The position numbers and the translations under genes are program-made. DNA of 64,000 nt from Taxillus chinensis (taxonomy: Eukaryota; Streptophyta; Magnoliopsida; Santalales; Loranthaceae), in NCBI GenBank assembly GCA_023512835.1, contig CM042088.1:14314078-14378077 (forward strand). The letters run 5' to 3'. Position 1 is the stretch's first letter; each line of letters begins with the position of its first letter. Shown here one piece after another: positions 10,096-22,190 of this stretch. The notes beneath the pieces were generated by a model, which was not told where the DNA came from, made no database searches, and worked only from the letters and a program-made list of their open reading frames with translations.

Positions 10096-11793
10096 TGTCA
10101 CGCCCCGGATTTCCAACCCGAGGAAACCGGCACGTGACTCCCCTTTTACCCACATGGAGGGCAAAGGGGTTAGGATACAAACCAAGAGTTTTACATTTCA
10201 AACATCCACAACACATTCAAGAAAGAAATATTCATAAAAATAATCCAAACCAGTTTATTACAAAGAATTCTTTCCAATCCCATCCCCACCTGGGGTTACA
10301 TCGATTCCCATAAAAGAAAACAACATAAATGGAAGAGAGTAAAATGGTTAAGGTCTTCCACCTTGGTGCATCCACCTAACGCCCGTAAGTCCCCTGGAAA
10401 ACAAGCAAAACACGGTAGGAGGGGTGAGCAACCACAGCTCGTAGGGATCAAGTCTCCCCAACCCTTCCCATGCTCCTAGCGGCTACATGCATGTGCACAG
10501 GTGTAGTGACGTGTTACAACAATCTCAACAAACAATAACAAACCACCAGTAGTCACAATTATCCACCACACAAAACACAAGTGATTTAACCGCCTCTTCA
10601 GGCCAAGTTATTTAACCGCCTCTTCAGGCCAAGTGATTTAACCGCCTCTTCAAGCCCTTGGTTTAACCGCCTCTTAGGCAAAGTAGTTTAACCGCCTCTT
10701 CAGGCCGAGATACCACGATCAGGCACACAACTTACACCACAGTCACACAAACATAAAACCAAACACTTGGTGTGCACCCGCTCACAAGTGCACAAACCCA
10801 ACCATTCAGGCAACAGAAACACACACCCAGCGTACATACATACACTAAATCACAAGTCCAGCCACACAGGCATATTATCAAACACGTAATGGGCATATAC
10901 ATACAGCTATATTCACACAGGCATTTCATCGAACACATAGCATGAAATCCACAGAATCACACCAACATGCCACTGAAGGCCAACATTCATATAGGAGGTC
11001 ACACCTATATGAATTTACATATAAATAATATAACAGATATCTCATATTCTGCCCTAGGACCCTAGGACAGAGGAGGATTTAGGAAGAACGGAACCCCTAC
11101 CTCAAGGAAAACGCAACAACACAAAGAACGGTCCGATCCCAAGCCGAACGCCGTCCGGCCCACGAAGCACCGACCACCCACGCAAGACGCCCTGGCAAGA
11201 ACCAGGAGCTCTCCTTCCCCCTCTCTCTCTCTGCGACGGCTGGTGAAGCAACAAACCCTAAACCTAAAACAGAGGGACTCCTCCTCCTTATATAGACAAC
11301 ACAACATCAAAACGACGTAGTTTTGATTAAGTGAATCTCAGGATCAAAACGACGTAGTTTTGATCACACAAGTTACCACCTTTCCGCACCCATATAGGCC
11401 AAAATACTCAGAATTTCAACATGGTCCTTTGGAGAAAGTTCCTTAGAATGACAAAACCAAGGGAACCATGCAAAAATATGGCTGCACGCCAATTTGCACG
11501 TGAATTCCCAATTCACGTGCACCTCCATATGGACTCCAAATGCTCTCAAACTTCACCCCTAGCCTCCTTGCATCATTTAGAAGACAATTACACTTGCACG
11601 TGAATTGGACCCATATCACGTGCACCTCACATACATGTCCATTTGGCCTGAAACTTCGTGGTAGATAGAGGACACCATTCTAAGCATCTTTCCTTTTGCA
11701 CGTGAATTCATTGGAGTCCATTTACTAGGTCAAAATCTAGAAAAACTCTACTCCAGGAGGTAAACCGACTAACTCAAGGTACGGGTCCTTACA
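10096..11793 (-). mobile_element. 3' LTR of C-2
   Basis: Starts TGTCACGCC and ends CCTTACA on the plus strand, with the polypurine tract immediately to its right. It carries the same five-copy 26-base repeats, GA-rich leader, TATA box and ACGT palindromes as the C-1 LTR. Confidence 0.93.
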
Positions 11794-12118
11794 TCCTCTC
11801 CCCCTTAAGACTTTTCGTCCTCGAAAAGAAATGACATAAGAGGAAAAACGAACACAAGCTACCCATTGCCACACGGCGAGCCACAACACCCTAATGGGTC
11901 ATACACCACACACAAGACAACAAAGACATAACAAGACCACCATAATCCATAACCACAATAATGCACACAACACTTCCACATGGCACAAATACACATCTCA
12001 AAGCACATCACATTAAGCACATGTCTTTAAAAGACAAAACAAATACATCAACTACTACAAGAAAACACATCACAAGAAAACACAACACTATCCCTTGGCC
12101 AACGGCCACCTCCCACGC
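11794..12118 (-). other. Pol-to-LTR spacer of C-2
   Basis: Non-coding spacer with the polypurine tract at its left end and a second FEDEKS-stop module near it, as in C-1. Confidence 0.65.
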
Positions 12119-15100
12119 TTAAGATTGTTCGTCCTCGAACAAGTCCGGGTCTTTGCTCACGCATCACGGACTCACGTTCCCATGTCTCCTCCTCAATACC
12201 ACGGTGTTGCCACAACACGCGAACCAAAGGAATAGCACGACCACGCAATAGCTTCTCTCGCCGATCTAGGATACGGATAGGGGCCTCAATGACGGACATG
12301 TCATCCTCGATGTCCAACGTCCCCCAATCAATCACATGAGTGGGGTCGGGGTGATACTTCCGCAATCGGGACACGTGAAATACGTTGTGCACTCGACTCG
12401 GCCGCGGTGGTAACGCTAACCGGTAGGCCACAGGCCCTACACGATCCGAATCTCAAAAGGACCAATAAACCGCGGAGAGAGCTTGGAACCCCGCCCAAAC
12501 CGTCGATGACCACGACGTGGAGAGACACGAAGGAACACATGATCACCGACAGAAAACTCCAAAGGGCGCCGCCGCTGATTCGCATAAGATTTCTGCCGAC
12601 TCTGAGCTGACAACAAACGCTGACGGATCAACTTGACCTTCTCAGTAGCCTCTTGAACCAACTGTGGCCCCAAGAGAGCTGTCTCCCCCACCTCGGTCCA
12701 ACACAAAGGTGACCGACACGGCCGTCCGTACAACGCCTCAAAAGGAGCCATCCCAATGGATGCCTGATAATCGTTGTTGTAGGCAAACTCCACCAAAGGA
12801 AGGTGAGTTGCCCACGAACCCCCAAAATCTAGCACACAAGCCCTCAACATGTCCTCCATGGTCTGATTCGTCCGCTCGGTCGACCGTCGGTCTCAGGGTG
12901 AAAGGATGTACTCGGATGAAGCTTGGTCCCCATAGCCTCCTGCAAACCTGCCCGAAACGAGAAGTGAACCTCGAATCCCGGTCCGAGACAACCGATGATG
13001 GTACGCCATGCAGTCTCACAATCTCGTTCATGTACAGTGACTCAAGGTCCCAATAGAGTCCCGCTCGCGAACAGCAAGGAAATGGGCCGACTTTGTGAGT
13101 CGATCCACAATCACCCAAATCATATCTTTCCGCCCAGTGGTGGGTGGAAGACCAGTCACAAAATCCATCGCTATATGGTCCCACTTCCACTCCGCTATGG
13201 GCAAGGGCCCGTAACATGCCCGCCGGCCGCCGATGCTCGGCCTTCACCTGGCGACACGTGAGGCACCGCGAAACAAAGGCAGCTACATCGCGTTTCATCC
13301 CCTGGCCACCAAAAATGTCCCCGAAGCGCATGGTACATCTTCGTACCCCCTGGATGCACAGCAACTCTAGACCGGTGAAACTCCCCCCATCACCTCATCC
13401 CCGAGGGAAGAAGCCACGACCAACCGCCCCTGAAAAGACAACTCATGCTCAGGACCCTCTGTCCGGTCCCCTGGATAGCTCCCCGGCCTCAATACGGGCA
13501 CGTAGAACCTCACACTCAATGTCACCCAGCTGTCCCTCCCGGACGCGCTGGTACAACTCAGGTACTACCACCAAAGGACTCGGGACCGTCCCACCATCAT
13601 GAACAACAGTGCAGCACCGTAACGTCGCCAATCGCTCCATCGGCTTCCACTCTCTCACGGCCACCTCGGCTTTCCCTTTTCTTGCTCAACGCATCGCCCA
13701 CAACATTTCCCTTGCCCGGGGTATAGGCAAGAGTAAAATCAAAGGTCCGCAAATACTCCACCCATCTCCTTTGCCTCAAATTCAAGTCCTTCGAGTAAAG
13801 ATGTATCGAAGGCTCTTGTGATCCGAGAACACCACAAACTTTTCCCCCCAAGAGGTAGTGCTGCCAACTCTTCAGGGCGAAGATGACAGCCGCTAACTCA
13901 AGGTCATGAGTAGGATAATTCTGCTCATGAGGCTTCAGCTGCCTCGACCCATAAGCTACCACACTGTGCTCCTGCATAAGCACACACCCCAAACCAACCC
14001 TGGACGCATCACAATACACCTCATATGGAATATCCTCCCTAGGCAACCTCAACACAGGTGCAGTGGTCAAACGGGTTTTGAGAGTCTCAAACGCCTGCTG
14101 ACACTTGTCAGTCCAATCAAACTTCACGCCCTTCCGAGTCAACGCTGTCATAGGAGCCGCCAAACGGGAGAATCCCTCGACAAAACGACGGTAGTACCCC
14201 GCCAAGCCGAGAAAACTACGGATTTCAAAAACGTTGGTTGGCCTCGCCCACGATGCCACGGCCTCAATCTTGGCCGGGTCCACCCTAACTCCCTCAGTGA
14301 CACCACATGGCCAAGAAAGTGAACCTCCTGCAGCCCAAAACTCACACTTGCTAAACTTAGCAAACAGCCGCTGGTCCCTCAAGGTTTGCAACACTTGTTG
14401 CCAAGTGCTCCACATGTTCCTTCTCGGTCTTGGAATACACCAAGATATCGTCGATAAACACCACCACGAACGAGTCTAGGTATGGAGCAAAGACCTGGTT
14501 CATCAAATGCATGAACACCGCTGGTGCATTAGTGAGCCCGAAAGGCATCACTACCCACTCATAATGCCCATACCTGCACCGAAAGCCGTCTTAGGGATGT
14601 CCTCCTCCCTAACCCCGAGCCGGTGATACCCCGACCGTAAATCTATCTTGGAAAACCACCTGGGCCCCACTCAATTGGTCAAACAGGTCATCTATCCAGG
14701 GCAACGGGTACTTGTTCTTCACGATCACCGAATTCGGTTTCGTAGTCGATGCAGAGACGAAGCGTGCCATCGGCCTTCTTAGCAAAGAGCACCGGAGCAC
14801 CCCAAGGTGAGGTACTCGGTCCGATATACCCCCTGGCCCACCAACTCCTCGATTTGCCTCTGAAGCTCCCTCAACTCAGCTGGCCCCATACGATACGCTA
14901 CTTGGGAAATCGGACCCGTCCCCGGTACCAACTCAATGGTGAACTCCACACTCCTCTTAGGTGGCAAACTCCTCAACTCTTCAGGAAAAACATCCTGAAA
15001 TTGATCCACAACAGCGGGCCACACCCTCTTTTCCACCTTCCCCTCCTCAGCAAAGGTCAGGGCTGCCAACCTATGGGTAATGGCACCCCACTGGTCCAAC

Positions 15101-15490
15101 ACTGGCCCGGCCCGACTCGCCTCACAATCCCACTCCCCCTGCAGGGTGCAAGAGGTCCCTGCAGGTGTCACGAAGGTCACACGCCGCCGATAACAATCTA
15201 TCTTGGCCTGGAAAGCCATAAGCCAATCCATACCCAAGATCAGGTCGAACGTCCTCAAAGGCATCACATGCAAGTCAAAACTCAGCTCCACCTCGCCTAT
15301 GGTTAACACACAGCCACGACACACTCGCCGTACCTCAATCATGCCTCCCACCGGAGACTCCACAACTAGGGGCCTCGCGGCCTCCACACAGGCTAACCCC
15401 AAGCCGTCTATTACAAGCTCAAGAACAAACGAACATGATGCACCCGTATCGAAAAGAACGAAGCTAAGGTACGGGAGATCAAGAGGGTAC
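12119..15490 (-). pseudogene. Pol of C-2: protease, RT, RNase H, integrase, chromodomain; frameshifted
   Basis: Minus strand, right to left: protease (from about 15480, with a DTGAS-type active-site region broken near 15440, then FDLILGMDWL near 15240), reverse transcriptase (about 14357-15000, with FIDD near 14450), RNase H (about 13700-14150, [17 protein letters not shown]), integrase (about 12740-13370) and the C-terminal tail to the TAA at 12119. The LTRs say the element is young, yet the frame is interrupted by many single-base indels and few substitutions. That pattern suggests either recent decay or consensus errors in the assembly. As a family member it would encode the enzymes for cDNA synthesis and integration. 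Confidence 0.88.
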
Positions 15491-16890
15491 CTCTAACCAC
15501 CGATGGTCCTGCTCCACCCTCGGCTAGTGGGGGTGGTAGCTCGGCCTCCTCCTGGTATGTCGCCTCCAGGCGCAAACACCCTCCCTTGGCCCGTGCCACC
15601 GGTCGGCTCACTCACCTGGACGCTTCCCGCTAAGGTTGCCTCCGGCCTCGGTCTCTGCCGCTCCGGCCTCCCCTGGGGTCGGGTCCGACTAGATCCTTGC
15701 CTGGCCGGGCCCGCCACCGACGAGCTGGTCTCTCACCTGGTGCACGGAAGCTAGCATCACTCCTCACGCCGGATGCCATGCTCCCCGCTCCCCCGTTGCC
15801 ACCCCTGCAAACCCGGCGCAAGTGGCCCTCTCGTCCACGGTTGTTGCATCGCCGGTCCTTCTTGGGGCACTCCCCTTTGAAGTGACCCTGCTCTCCACAA
15901 CGGTGGCATCCGCTCGGTAGACTCCCAGATGGACCCCCCCTGTCTTCCGCCGCCAAAGGTGAACCTCCCAGGGTTCACAGATGTCCGACCCCGACCGCGA
16001 AAAGAACTGCTATCCCTCTCCTCCGTCTTGAGCCTCTTGGACCCTGCATCTCGTTCAGGCCCACTCTGCAACCGGCGCCCCCGATGGGCCTGCCTCCCAT
16101 CATCCGGCTCTCTCTCGCCTATTCGGGCCGTCTCCACGGCCTCAGGATAGGTCCTCAAGCGTAGAATCGCCACCCTCTCCCTAAGGGCTGGCCTGAGACC
16201 CAAGGTGAACTTGTGGGCCTTCAGGTCCTCCCCTTACCACGGTCTCGGGAGCAAACCTACTCAATCTCCGGAACTCCCGCTCATACTCAGGTACCGTCTT
16301 GGATCCCTGCTTCAAGCTGCCAAATTCTTCCCTCTTCGCCATCTCACCGATTCCGGGAAGAACTCATCTTGGAAGAGTTGCAAGAATTCCTCCCAAAACA
16401 TGAGTTGCACCGCACGGCTCCCCGCAACACTCGTCCACCACTCCAAAGCGTCCCCCTCTAGCCGCCGAAGTGCCGGCCGCACTTTATCCTCCTCCCGGGG
16501 CAGGAGAAAGGAGAACACATGCTCAATCTGCCTCAACCACCGCTCGGCTACCACAGGATCTTCCCCCCCCTTAAATCGTGGAGGTTGTTCCTTTCGGAAC
16601 CGTGTCACCACGTCATCCTCTGCACGGGTCGGTACACCACCCAGCGAACTCTCACGCTCACGAGGCAGCTCTCCTACTGGTGGTGGTGGTGGTGGCACCA
16701 CCTGCTGTCTTGCCATCTCACGGCGCACCTCCTCCCGAACGTCTTGCCGGAGTCCCTCCCGTAGCTCTCGTACCTCCAGCCGGATGCCTTCTTGTAGGCG
16801 TGCCGGCAGCAACGCATGCCCTCCAACGGATGGTCCCGCACCCGGACCCTCATGGGCAGATGACTCATCGGCCCATCGCCCCGGACGCAC
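15491..16890 (-). pseudogene. Gag of C-2 with zinc knuckles
   Basis: On the minus strand from an ATG at 16890: a charged N-terminus with a run of prolines (QQVVPPPPPPVGELP), the gag core (RWLRQIEHVFSFL ... LEWWTSV ... FWEEFLQLFQDEFFP) to about 16312, and after frameshifts a nucleocapsid with CHRCGEQGHFKGEC (CX2CX4HX4C, about 15870-15910) and a second degenerate knuckle. Gag forms the cytoplasmic virus-like particle that packages the RNA. The start is the first ATG of the open frame; an upstream start is possible because another frame stays open to 16967. Confidence 0.8.
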
Positions 16891-17327
16891 GTGTCACTCT
16901 CCTCGGTGGCATTCTTACTACATGAAGTAAGATGCACAAACGTCAGAACGCGTTTGACTACTAACAAGTTGACTACCTTTACCCCATTATCAAGTCAAGC
17001 CGTACATGGCATTACACACATTTTAACCATTGCATCAATCAATATTGCACACAAGACAGTCCACATTAGTCATACCCAAGGCATTCCAAGAATATTCGGA
17101 GTTGCACAGTTCACACATAATCATGTTATGCACATCCTTCACACATGACAACAAATGCAACTAGTGCCCTAATGCCAATGCATGCAAATCCTACCACAAG
17201 ACTGGACTACCCTAAGCACACCTTGGAGGCTCAAAGAGGACCATGTTGATCAGGCATGTCCCTCCATGCTCCTCCAAAGGACTCAAGATAACCAAGCCCG
17301 CCCACTACCCTAGGCCAACTAGACCAT
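16891..17327 (-). other. Untranslated leader of C-2
   Basis: Non-coding stretch between PBS and gag. Its PBS-proximal part is nearly identical to the leader of the LARD element (34964 onward), which ties the LARD to family C. Confidence 0.7.
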
Positions 17328-17339
17328 GCTCTGATACCA
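17328..17339 (-). other. Primer binding site of C-2
   Basis: On the minus strand this reads TGGTATCAGAGC, a perfect match to the common plant initiator-tRNA-Met PBS. It lies three bases inside the 5' LTR end at 17343. Confidence 0.95.
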
Positions 17340-17342
17340 TAT

Positions 17343-19037
17343 TGTCACGCCCCGGATTTCCAACCCGAGGAAACCGGCACGTGACTCCCCTTTTACCCAC
17401 ATGGAGGGCAAAGGGGTTAGGATACAAACCAAGAGTTTTACATTTCAAACATCCACAACACATTCAAGAAAGAAATATTCATAAAAATAATCCAAACCAG
17501 TTTATTACAACGGAATTCTTTCCAATCCCATCCCCATCTGGGGTTACATCGGTTCCCATAAAAGAAAACAACATAAATGGAAGAGAGTAAAATGGTTAAG
17601 GTCTTCCACCTTGGTGCATCCACCTAACGCCTGTAAGTCCCCTGGAAAACAAGCAAAACACAGTAGGAGGGGTGAGCAACCACAGCTCAGTAGGGATCAA
17701 GTCTCCCCAACCCTTCCCATGCTCCTAGCGGCTACATGCATGTGCACAGGTGTAGTGACGTGTTACAACAATCTCAACAAACAATAACAAACCACCAGTA
17801 GTCACAATTATCCACCACACAAAACACAAGTGATTTAACCGCCTCTTCAGGCCAAGTTATTTAACCGCCTCTTCAGGCCAAGTGATTTAACCGCCTCTTA
17901 GGCCCCTGGTTTAACCGCCTCTTAGGCAAAGTAGTTTAACCGCCTCTTCAGGCCAGATACCACAATCAGGCACACAACTTACACCACGGTCACACAAACA
18001 TAAAACCAAACACTTGGTGTGCACCCGCTCACAAGTGCACAAACCCAGCCATTCAGGCAACAGAACACACACCCAGCGTACATACATACACTAAATCACA
18101 AGTCCAGCCACACAGGCATATTATCAAACACGTAATGGGCATATACATACAGCTATATTCACACAGGCATTTCATCGAACACATAGCATGAAATCCACGA
18201 ATCACACCAACATGCCATTGAAGGCCAACATTCATATAGGAGGTCACACCTATATGAATTTACATATAAATAATATAACGAGATATCTCATATTTGCCCT
18301 AGGACCCTAGGACAGAGGAGGATTTAGGAAGAACAGAACCCCTACCTCAAGGAAAACGCAACAACACAAGAACGGTCCGATCCCAAGCCGAACGCCGTCC
18401 ACCCACGAAGCACCGACCACCCACGCAAGACGCCCGGCAAGCAACCAGGAGCTCTCCTTCCCTCTCTCTCTCTCTGCGACGGCTGGTGAAGCAACAAACC
18501 CTAAACCTAAAACAGAGGGACTCCTCCTCCTTATATAGACAACACAACATCAAAACGACGTAGTTTTGATTAAGTGAATCTCAGGATCAAAACGACGTAG
18601 TTTTGATCACACAAGTTACCACCTTTCCGCACCCATATAGGCCAAAATACTCAGAATTTCAACATGGTCCTTTGGAGAAAGTTCCTTAGAATGACAAAAC
18701 CAAGGGAACCATGCAAAAATATGGCTGCACGCCAATTTGCACGTGAATTCCCAATTCACGTGCACCTCCATATGGACTCCAAATGCTCTCAAACTTCACC
18801 CCTAGCCTCCTTGCATCATTTAGAAGACAATTACACTTGCACGTGAATTGGACCCATATCACGTGCACCTCACATACATGTCCATTTGGCCTGAAACTTC
18901 TGTGGTAGATAGAGGACACCATTCTAAGCATCTTTCCTTTTGCACGTGAATTCATTGGAGTCCATTTACTAGGTCAAAATCTAGAAAAACTCTACTCCGG
19001 AGGTAAAACTGACTAACTCAAGGTACGGGTCCTTACA
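17343..19037 (-). mobile_element. 5' LTR of C-2
   Basis: 1695 bp, minus orientation, nearly identical to 10096-11793. It is followed on the right by target-site duplicate CAAAC (19038-19042) and then by C-1 coding sequence. Confidence 0.93.
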
Positions 19038-19484
19038 CAAACGAACATGATGCACCCGTATCGAAAAGAACAGAAGCTAATGTACGGGAGATCAAGAGGG
19101 TACCTCTAATCACCGATTGTCCTGCTCCACCCTCAGCTGGTGGGGGTGGTAGCTCAGCCTCCTCCTGGTATGTCGCCTCCAGCGCAAACACCCTCCCTTG
19201 GCCCGTGCCACCGGTCGGCTCACTCACCTGGACGCTTCCCGCTAAGGTTGCCTCCGGCCTCGGTCTGCTTGCCGCTCCGGCCTCCCCTGGGGTCGGGTCC
19301 GACTAGATCCTGCCTGGCTGGCTCGCCACCGACGAGCTGGTCTCTCACTGGTGCACGGAAGCTAGCATCACTCCTCACGCCGGACGCCGCGCCCCCCGTT
19401 CCCCCTGTTGCCACTCCCGCAAACCCGGCGCAAATGACCCTCTCGTCCCAGTTGTTGCATCGCCAGTCCTTCTTGGGGCACTCC
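19038..19484 (-). pseudogene. C-1 gag-protease continuation
   Basis: This resumes the C-1 polyprotein interrupted at 10095. The minus-strand translation has the protease active-site region FDTGASCSFV (about 19033-19070), the linker VIRGTLLISRTLAS and upstream gag sequence to a CPKKD zinc-knuckle remnant at about 19470. It matches C-2 at 15420-15870 with many small differences. The remainder of C-1 (gag N-terminus, PBS, 5' LTR) must lie in or beyond the N gap. Confidence 0.85.
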
Positions 19485-19984
19485 NNNNNNNNNNNNNNNN
19501 NNNNNNNNNNNNNNNNNNNNNNNNNNNNNNNNNNNNNNNNNNNNNNNNNNNNNNNNNNNNNNNNNNNNNNNNNNNNNNNNNNNNNNNNNNNNNNNNNNNN
19601 NNNNNNNNNNNNNNNNNNNNNNNNNNNNNNNNNNNNNNNNNNNNNNNNNNNNNNNNNNNNNNNNNNNNNNNNNNNNNNNNNNNNNNNNNNNNNNNNNNNN
19701 NNNNNNNNNNNNNNNNNNNNNNNNNNNNNNNNNNNNNNNNNNNNNNNNNNNNNNNNNNNNNNNNNNNNNNNNNNNNNNNNNNNNNNNNNNNNNNNNNNNN
19801 NNNNNNNNNNNNNNNNNNNNNNNNNNNNNNNNNNNNNNNNNNNNNNNNNNNNNNNNNNNNNNNNNNNNNNNNNNNNNNNNNNNNNNNNNNNNNNNNNNNN
19901 NNNNNNNNNNNNNNNNNNNNNNNNNNNNNNNNNNNNNNNNNNNNNNNNNNNNNNNNNNNNNNNNNNNNNNNNNNNNNNNNNNNN
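19485..19984. other. Assembly gap, 500 N
   Basis: Exactly 500 undetermined bases, a conventional placeholder length, so the true distance is unknown. The gap falls inside C-1; its missing 5' LTR, PBS and gag start would fill at least 2.5 kb. Confidence 0.99.
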
Positions 19985-20046
19985 CAAAGACACACTAATT
20001 ATGTGGCTCGATCAAAGTGATTTACTCCACGGTGGTAAGGGTGAAC

Positions 20047-20406
20047 AGAGATAGTCTTTCTCTGTTGCTAAAAATATTTGGACAATGTTGTGTTCGCTAA
20101 TGTGAGCATTTTGATTGTAATTGGGCCCAATTCCGGGTTGGGGCCCCGAGTGGCCCGATTGTTGACTTTCTCGGGGTTTATTGGTTGACTTTGCATTTGA
20201 ACAATCAATTGGGTTGGAAAATATCTGGATAGTAATGTGCTCATCATTTTGAGCATTTTGACTGTACTTGGCTCAATTTGGAGTTCGTGACCTCGGGAGG
20301 TTAATTAATATTTTTGGGATTTTTTAATAAAAGAAAATGTAGAAATATAAATAAGATGAGAGTAAGAGCTTTCACGTTACGTTTTATTTTTCGTGCATTG
20401 GAGAGC

Positions 20407-20448
<42 letters not shown>

Positions 20449-20990
20449 TTAGAGCCTTCGCTTTGGGGCGTTTTAAGCTTATTCGATCATCAAGGATCAT
20501 TCCAGGTAGGTGTTCTATTGATTCTTCACCCTTTCTTTGCTGTTTCATTGGTTTTACAGGTAAAAATTAGATAAAATCATGAAAATTCATGATAGACCCT
20601 AGGAATTGGGGAAAAAATGGAAATTGAGTATGAAACCTAGATGATTTAGGTTGTTTGGTAGCTTAGTGTGGCTAGATGATGTTAGAAACCCTTAATAGGG
20701 ATGAATTGATGCTTAGAAAGGAAGATTTAATGGGTATAATTGGGTTTCGAGATGAAACCAGGAAGAACGAAGTCGGCAGATCATGACTGGAGTTTTGCTC
20801 AACACTGTAGCGTCGAGCAGAGTCTCAAGCAGTCTCGAGCAGAGGCCTCGAGTAGGGAGCATTGAGCAAAATGTAGCCTCGAGCAGGTGTCTCGAGCAGA
20901 GGCTTCAAGCAGGGAGCGTCGAGCAGAATGTAGCATCGAGCAGGTGTTTCGAGCAGTTTCGAGTGGGCAGTTTCGAGTAGTGTCTCGAAC
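20047..20990 (+). mobile_element. Family A LTR A-2, left part
   Basis: Aligns with A-1 from about position 1519 onward (GATAGTCTTTCTCTGTTGCT) and continues through the GA microsatellite (20410-20446), the donor-like CAGGTAGGTGTT (GT at 20506) and the TCGAGCAG array. The first ~25 bases of the LTR are not clearly present, so the left end is truncated or altered by the nearby gap. It is interrupted at 20990 by element B-1 and resumes at 33166. Confidence 0.85.
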
Positions 20991-21079
20991 TGTAAAGGCC
21001 CGTACCTGTGTGAGGTTGGAAGTTAGGCCCGGATAGGGTTTGGAATATTTCTTCGACAACGTGACCTTAGCGCGAGCGT

Positions 21080-21370
21080 TAAGTTATTATTAATATTATT
21101 TTAATATCTGAAATTTATTGGTATGCATTATTATTAATTATTATTACTTTAATATTTTGAGTTATTCCTATAATAATGAGTATTATAGTTGATTATTTTA
21201 TTATGGGATTTTGATTGTTACCGTAGATATTTTAATATTTAGACTATAAATATTAATTGTAACATTATTATTATTATTTATTATGGTGAATTATTATTAT
21301 TATAATTATTGTTATTAATCAATTATTATTATTATAATTATTACTATTATTAATATTATAAATCAATTAA
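21080..21370 (+). repeat. AT-rich ATT/TTA trinucleotide stretch in B-1 5' LTR
   Basis: Interrupted ATT/TTA repeats upstream of the presumed TATA box. The 3' LTR has a much purer (ATT)n run at about 28905-28990, so this part of the promoter has diverged by repeat slippage between the two LTRs of one element. Confidence 0.8.
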
Positions 21371-22019
21371 TATATATATATAGGTATAAATAGAGGGGAA
21401 CCTTGGGTAAAACCCTACGTTTGTTGTGCGCAGTTTGGTAAGAAAGAGCAGTGAATTGAAGCTATCGTGTTCTTGACCTTCCGAGTTTGAATCAAGTAGG
21501 TGTTCTTTTGATTATCTGTTATCCTATTACATAAACACAAACGGATAGAGTTAATATCTGTTAATTCTTTATGGGTCTAAACACACGTTCAATTGTTTTG
21601 TTACACTCGACAATTTGTATCTCGAGTCCCGTGCTTGTTGCATCGTATCAAGGGTGCCATAGCGCCGTTGGATGGAGGCGTTACCGGCGTCGGGTTCAGG
21701 CGGCATCAAGGGCGACGGCTTCAAGCGGCGTCGAGGGTGTCGGTTCACGCGTCATGGCCGGACTGTCGAGTCCTCGCGCGTCGTGTGGATGTGTTGGAAG
21801 GGAAGAGCGAGAGCGGGCGTTGGCGTTGGCGTTGGAGTCTGCACAGAAGAGCGGGTGATAGCGCTGGCATCAACGCGGAGGAGAGGGAGCACGCGCCGCA
21901 TCTGCGCGCTGACATGGAGAAGGAAAAGGGGGGCGGGGCATCGCCTGATGCCGCCGCCCGCGCGGGGCCACCAACCCTAGCGTTGGTGGGTGGGCGTGCA
22001 TGCGCGTGAGTGTATATTA

Positions 22020-22147
22020 TATATATTTATATGTGTGTGTGTGTGTGTGTGTGAGTGAGTATGTGTGTGAATTAAATAAATAAATTAATTAATAGATGAA
22101 AAAAAATATGTTGGTCTGATAATTAAGTATGTGTATAAATATATATA

Positions 22148-22190
<43 letters not shown>
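22020..22190 (+). repeat. TG and AT microsatellites in B-1 5' LTR
   Basis: (TG)n at about 22032-22052 and 22148-22165, followed by (AT)n to 22190. The equivalent in the 3' LTR is at about 29640-29815 with different copy numbers. Confidence 0.85.

Larger units (their letters stand above)
10096..19037 (-). mobile_element. Element C-2: complete family C Ty3/Gypsy retrotransposon nested in C-1
   Basis: 8942-bp element in minus orientation with LTRs 10096-11793 and 17343-19037 (1698 and 1695 bp), PBS at 17328-17339 and internal gag-pol. It is flanked by the perfect 5-bp duplication CAAAC (10091-10095 and 19038-19042). C-1 coding sequence resumes directly after the right copy, so this is one transposition event into the protease region of a relative. 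The two LTRs differ at only about four places in the first 250 bases I compared, so it is the younger of the two. Confidence 0.95.

Noticed and set aside
21571..22009. Overlapping plus-strand ORFs of 90-138 codons in a GC-rich island (also 29220-29628)
   Set aside because: They lie inside the B-1 LTRs in the presumed LTR intron, overlap in all three frames, and the two LTR copies differ by indels that change the frame. This is a base-composition effect.
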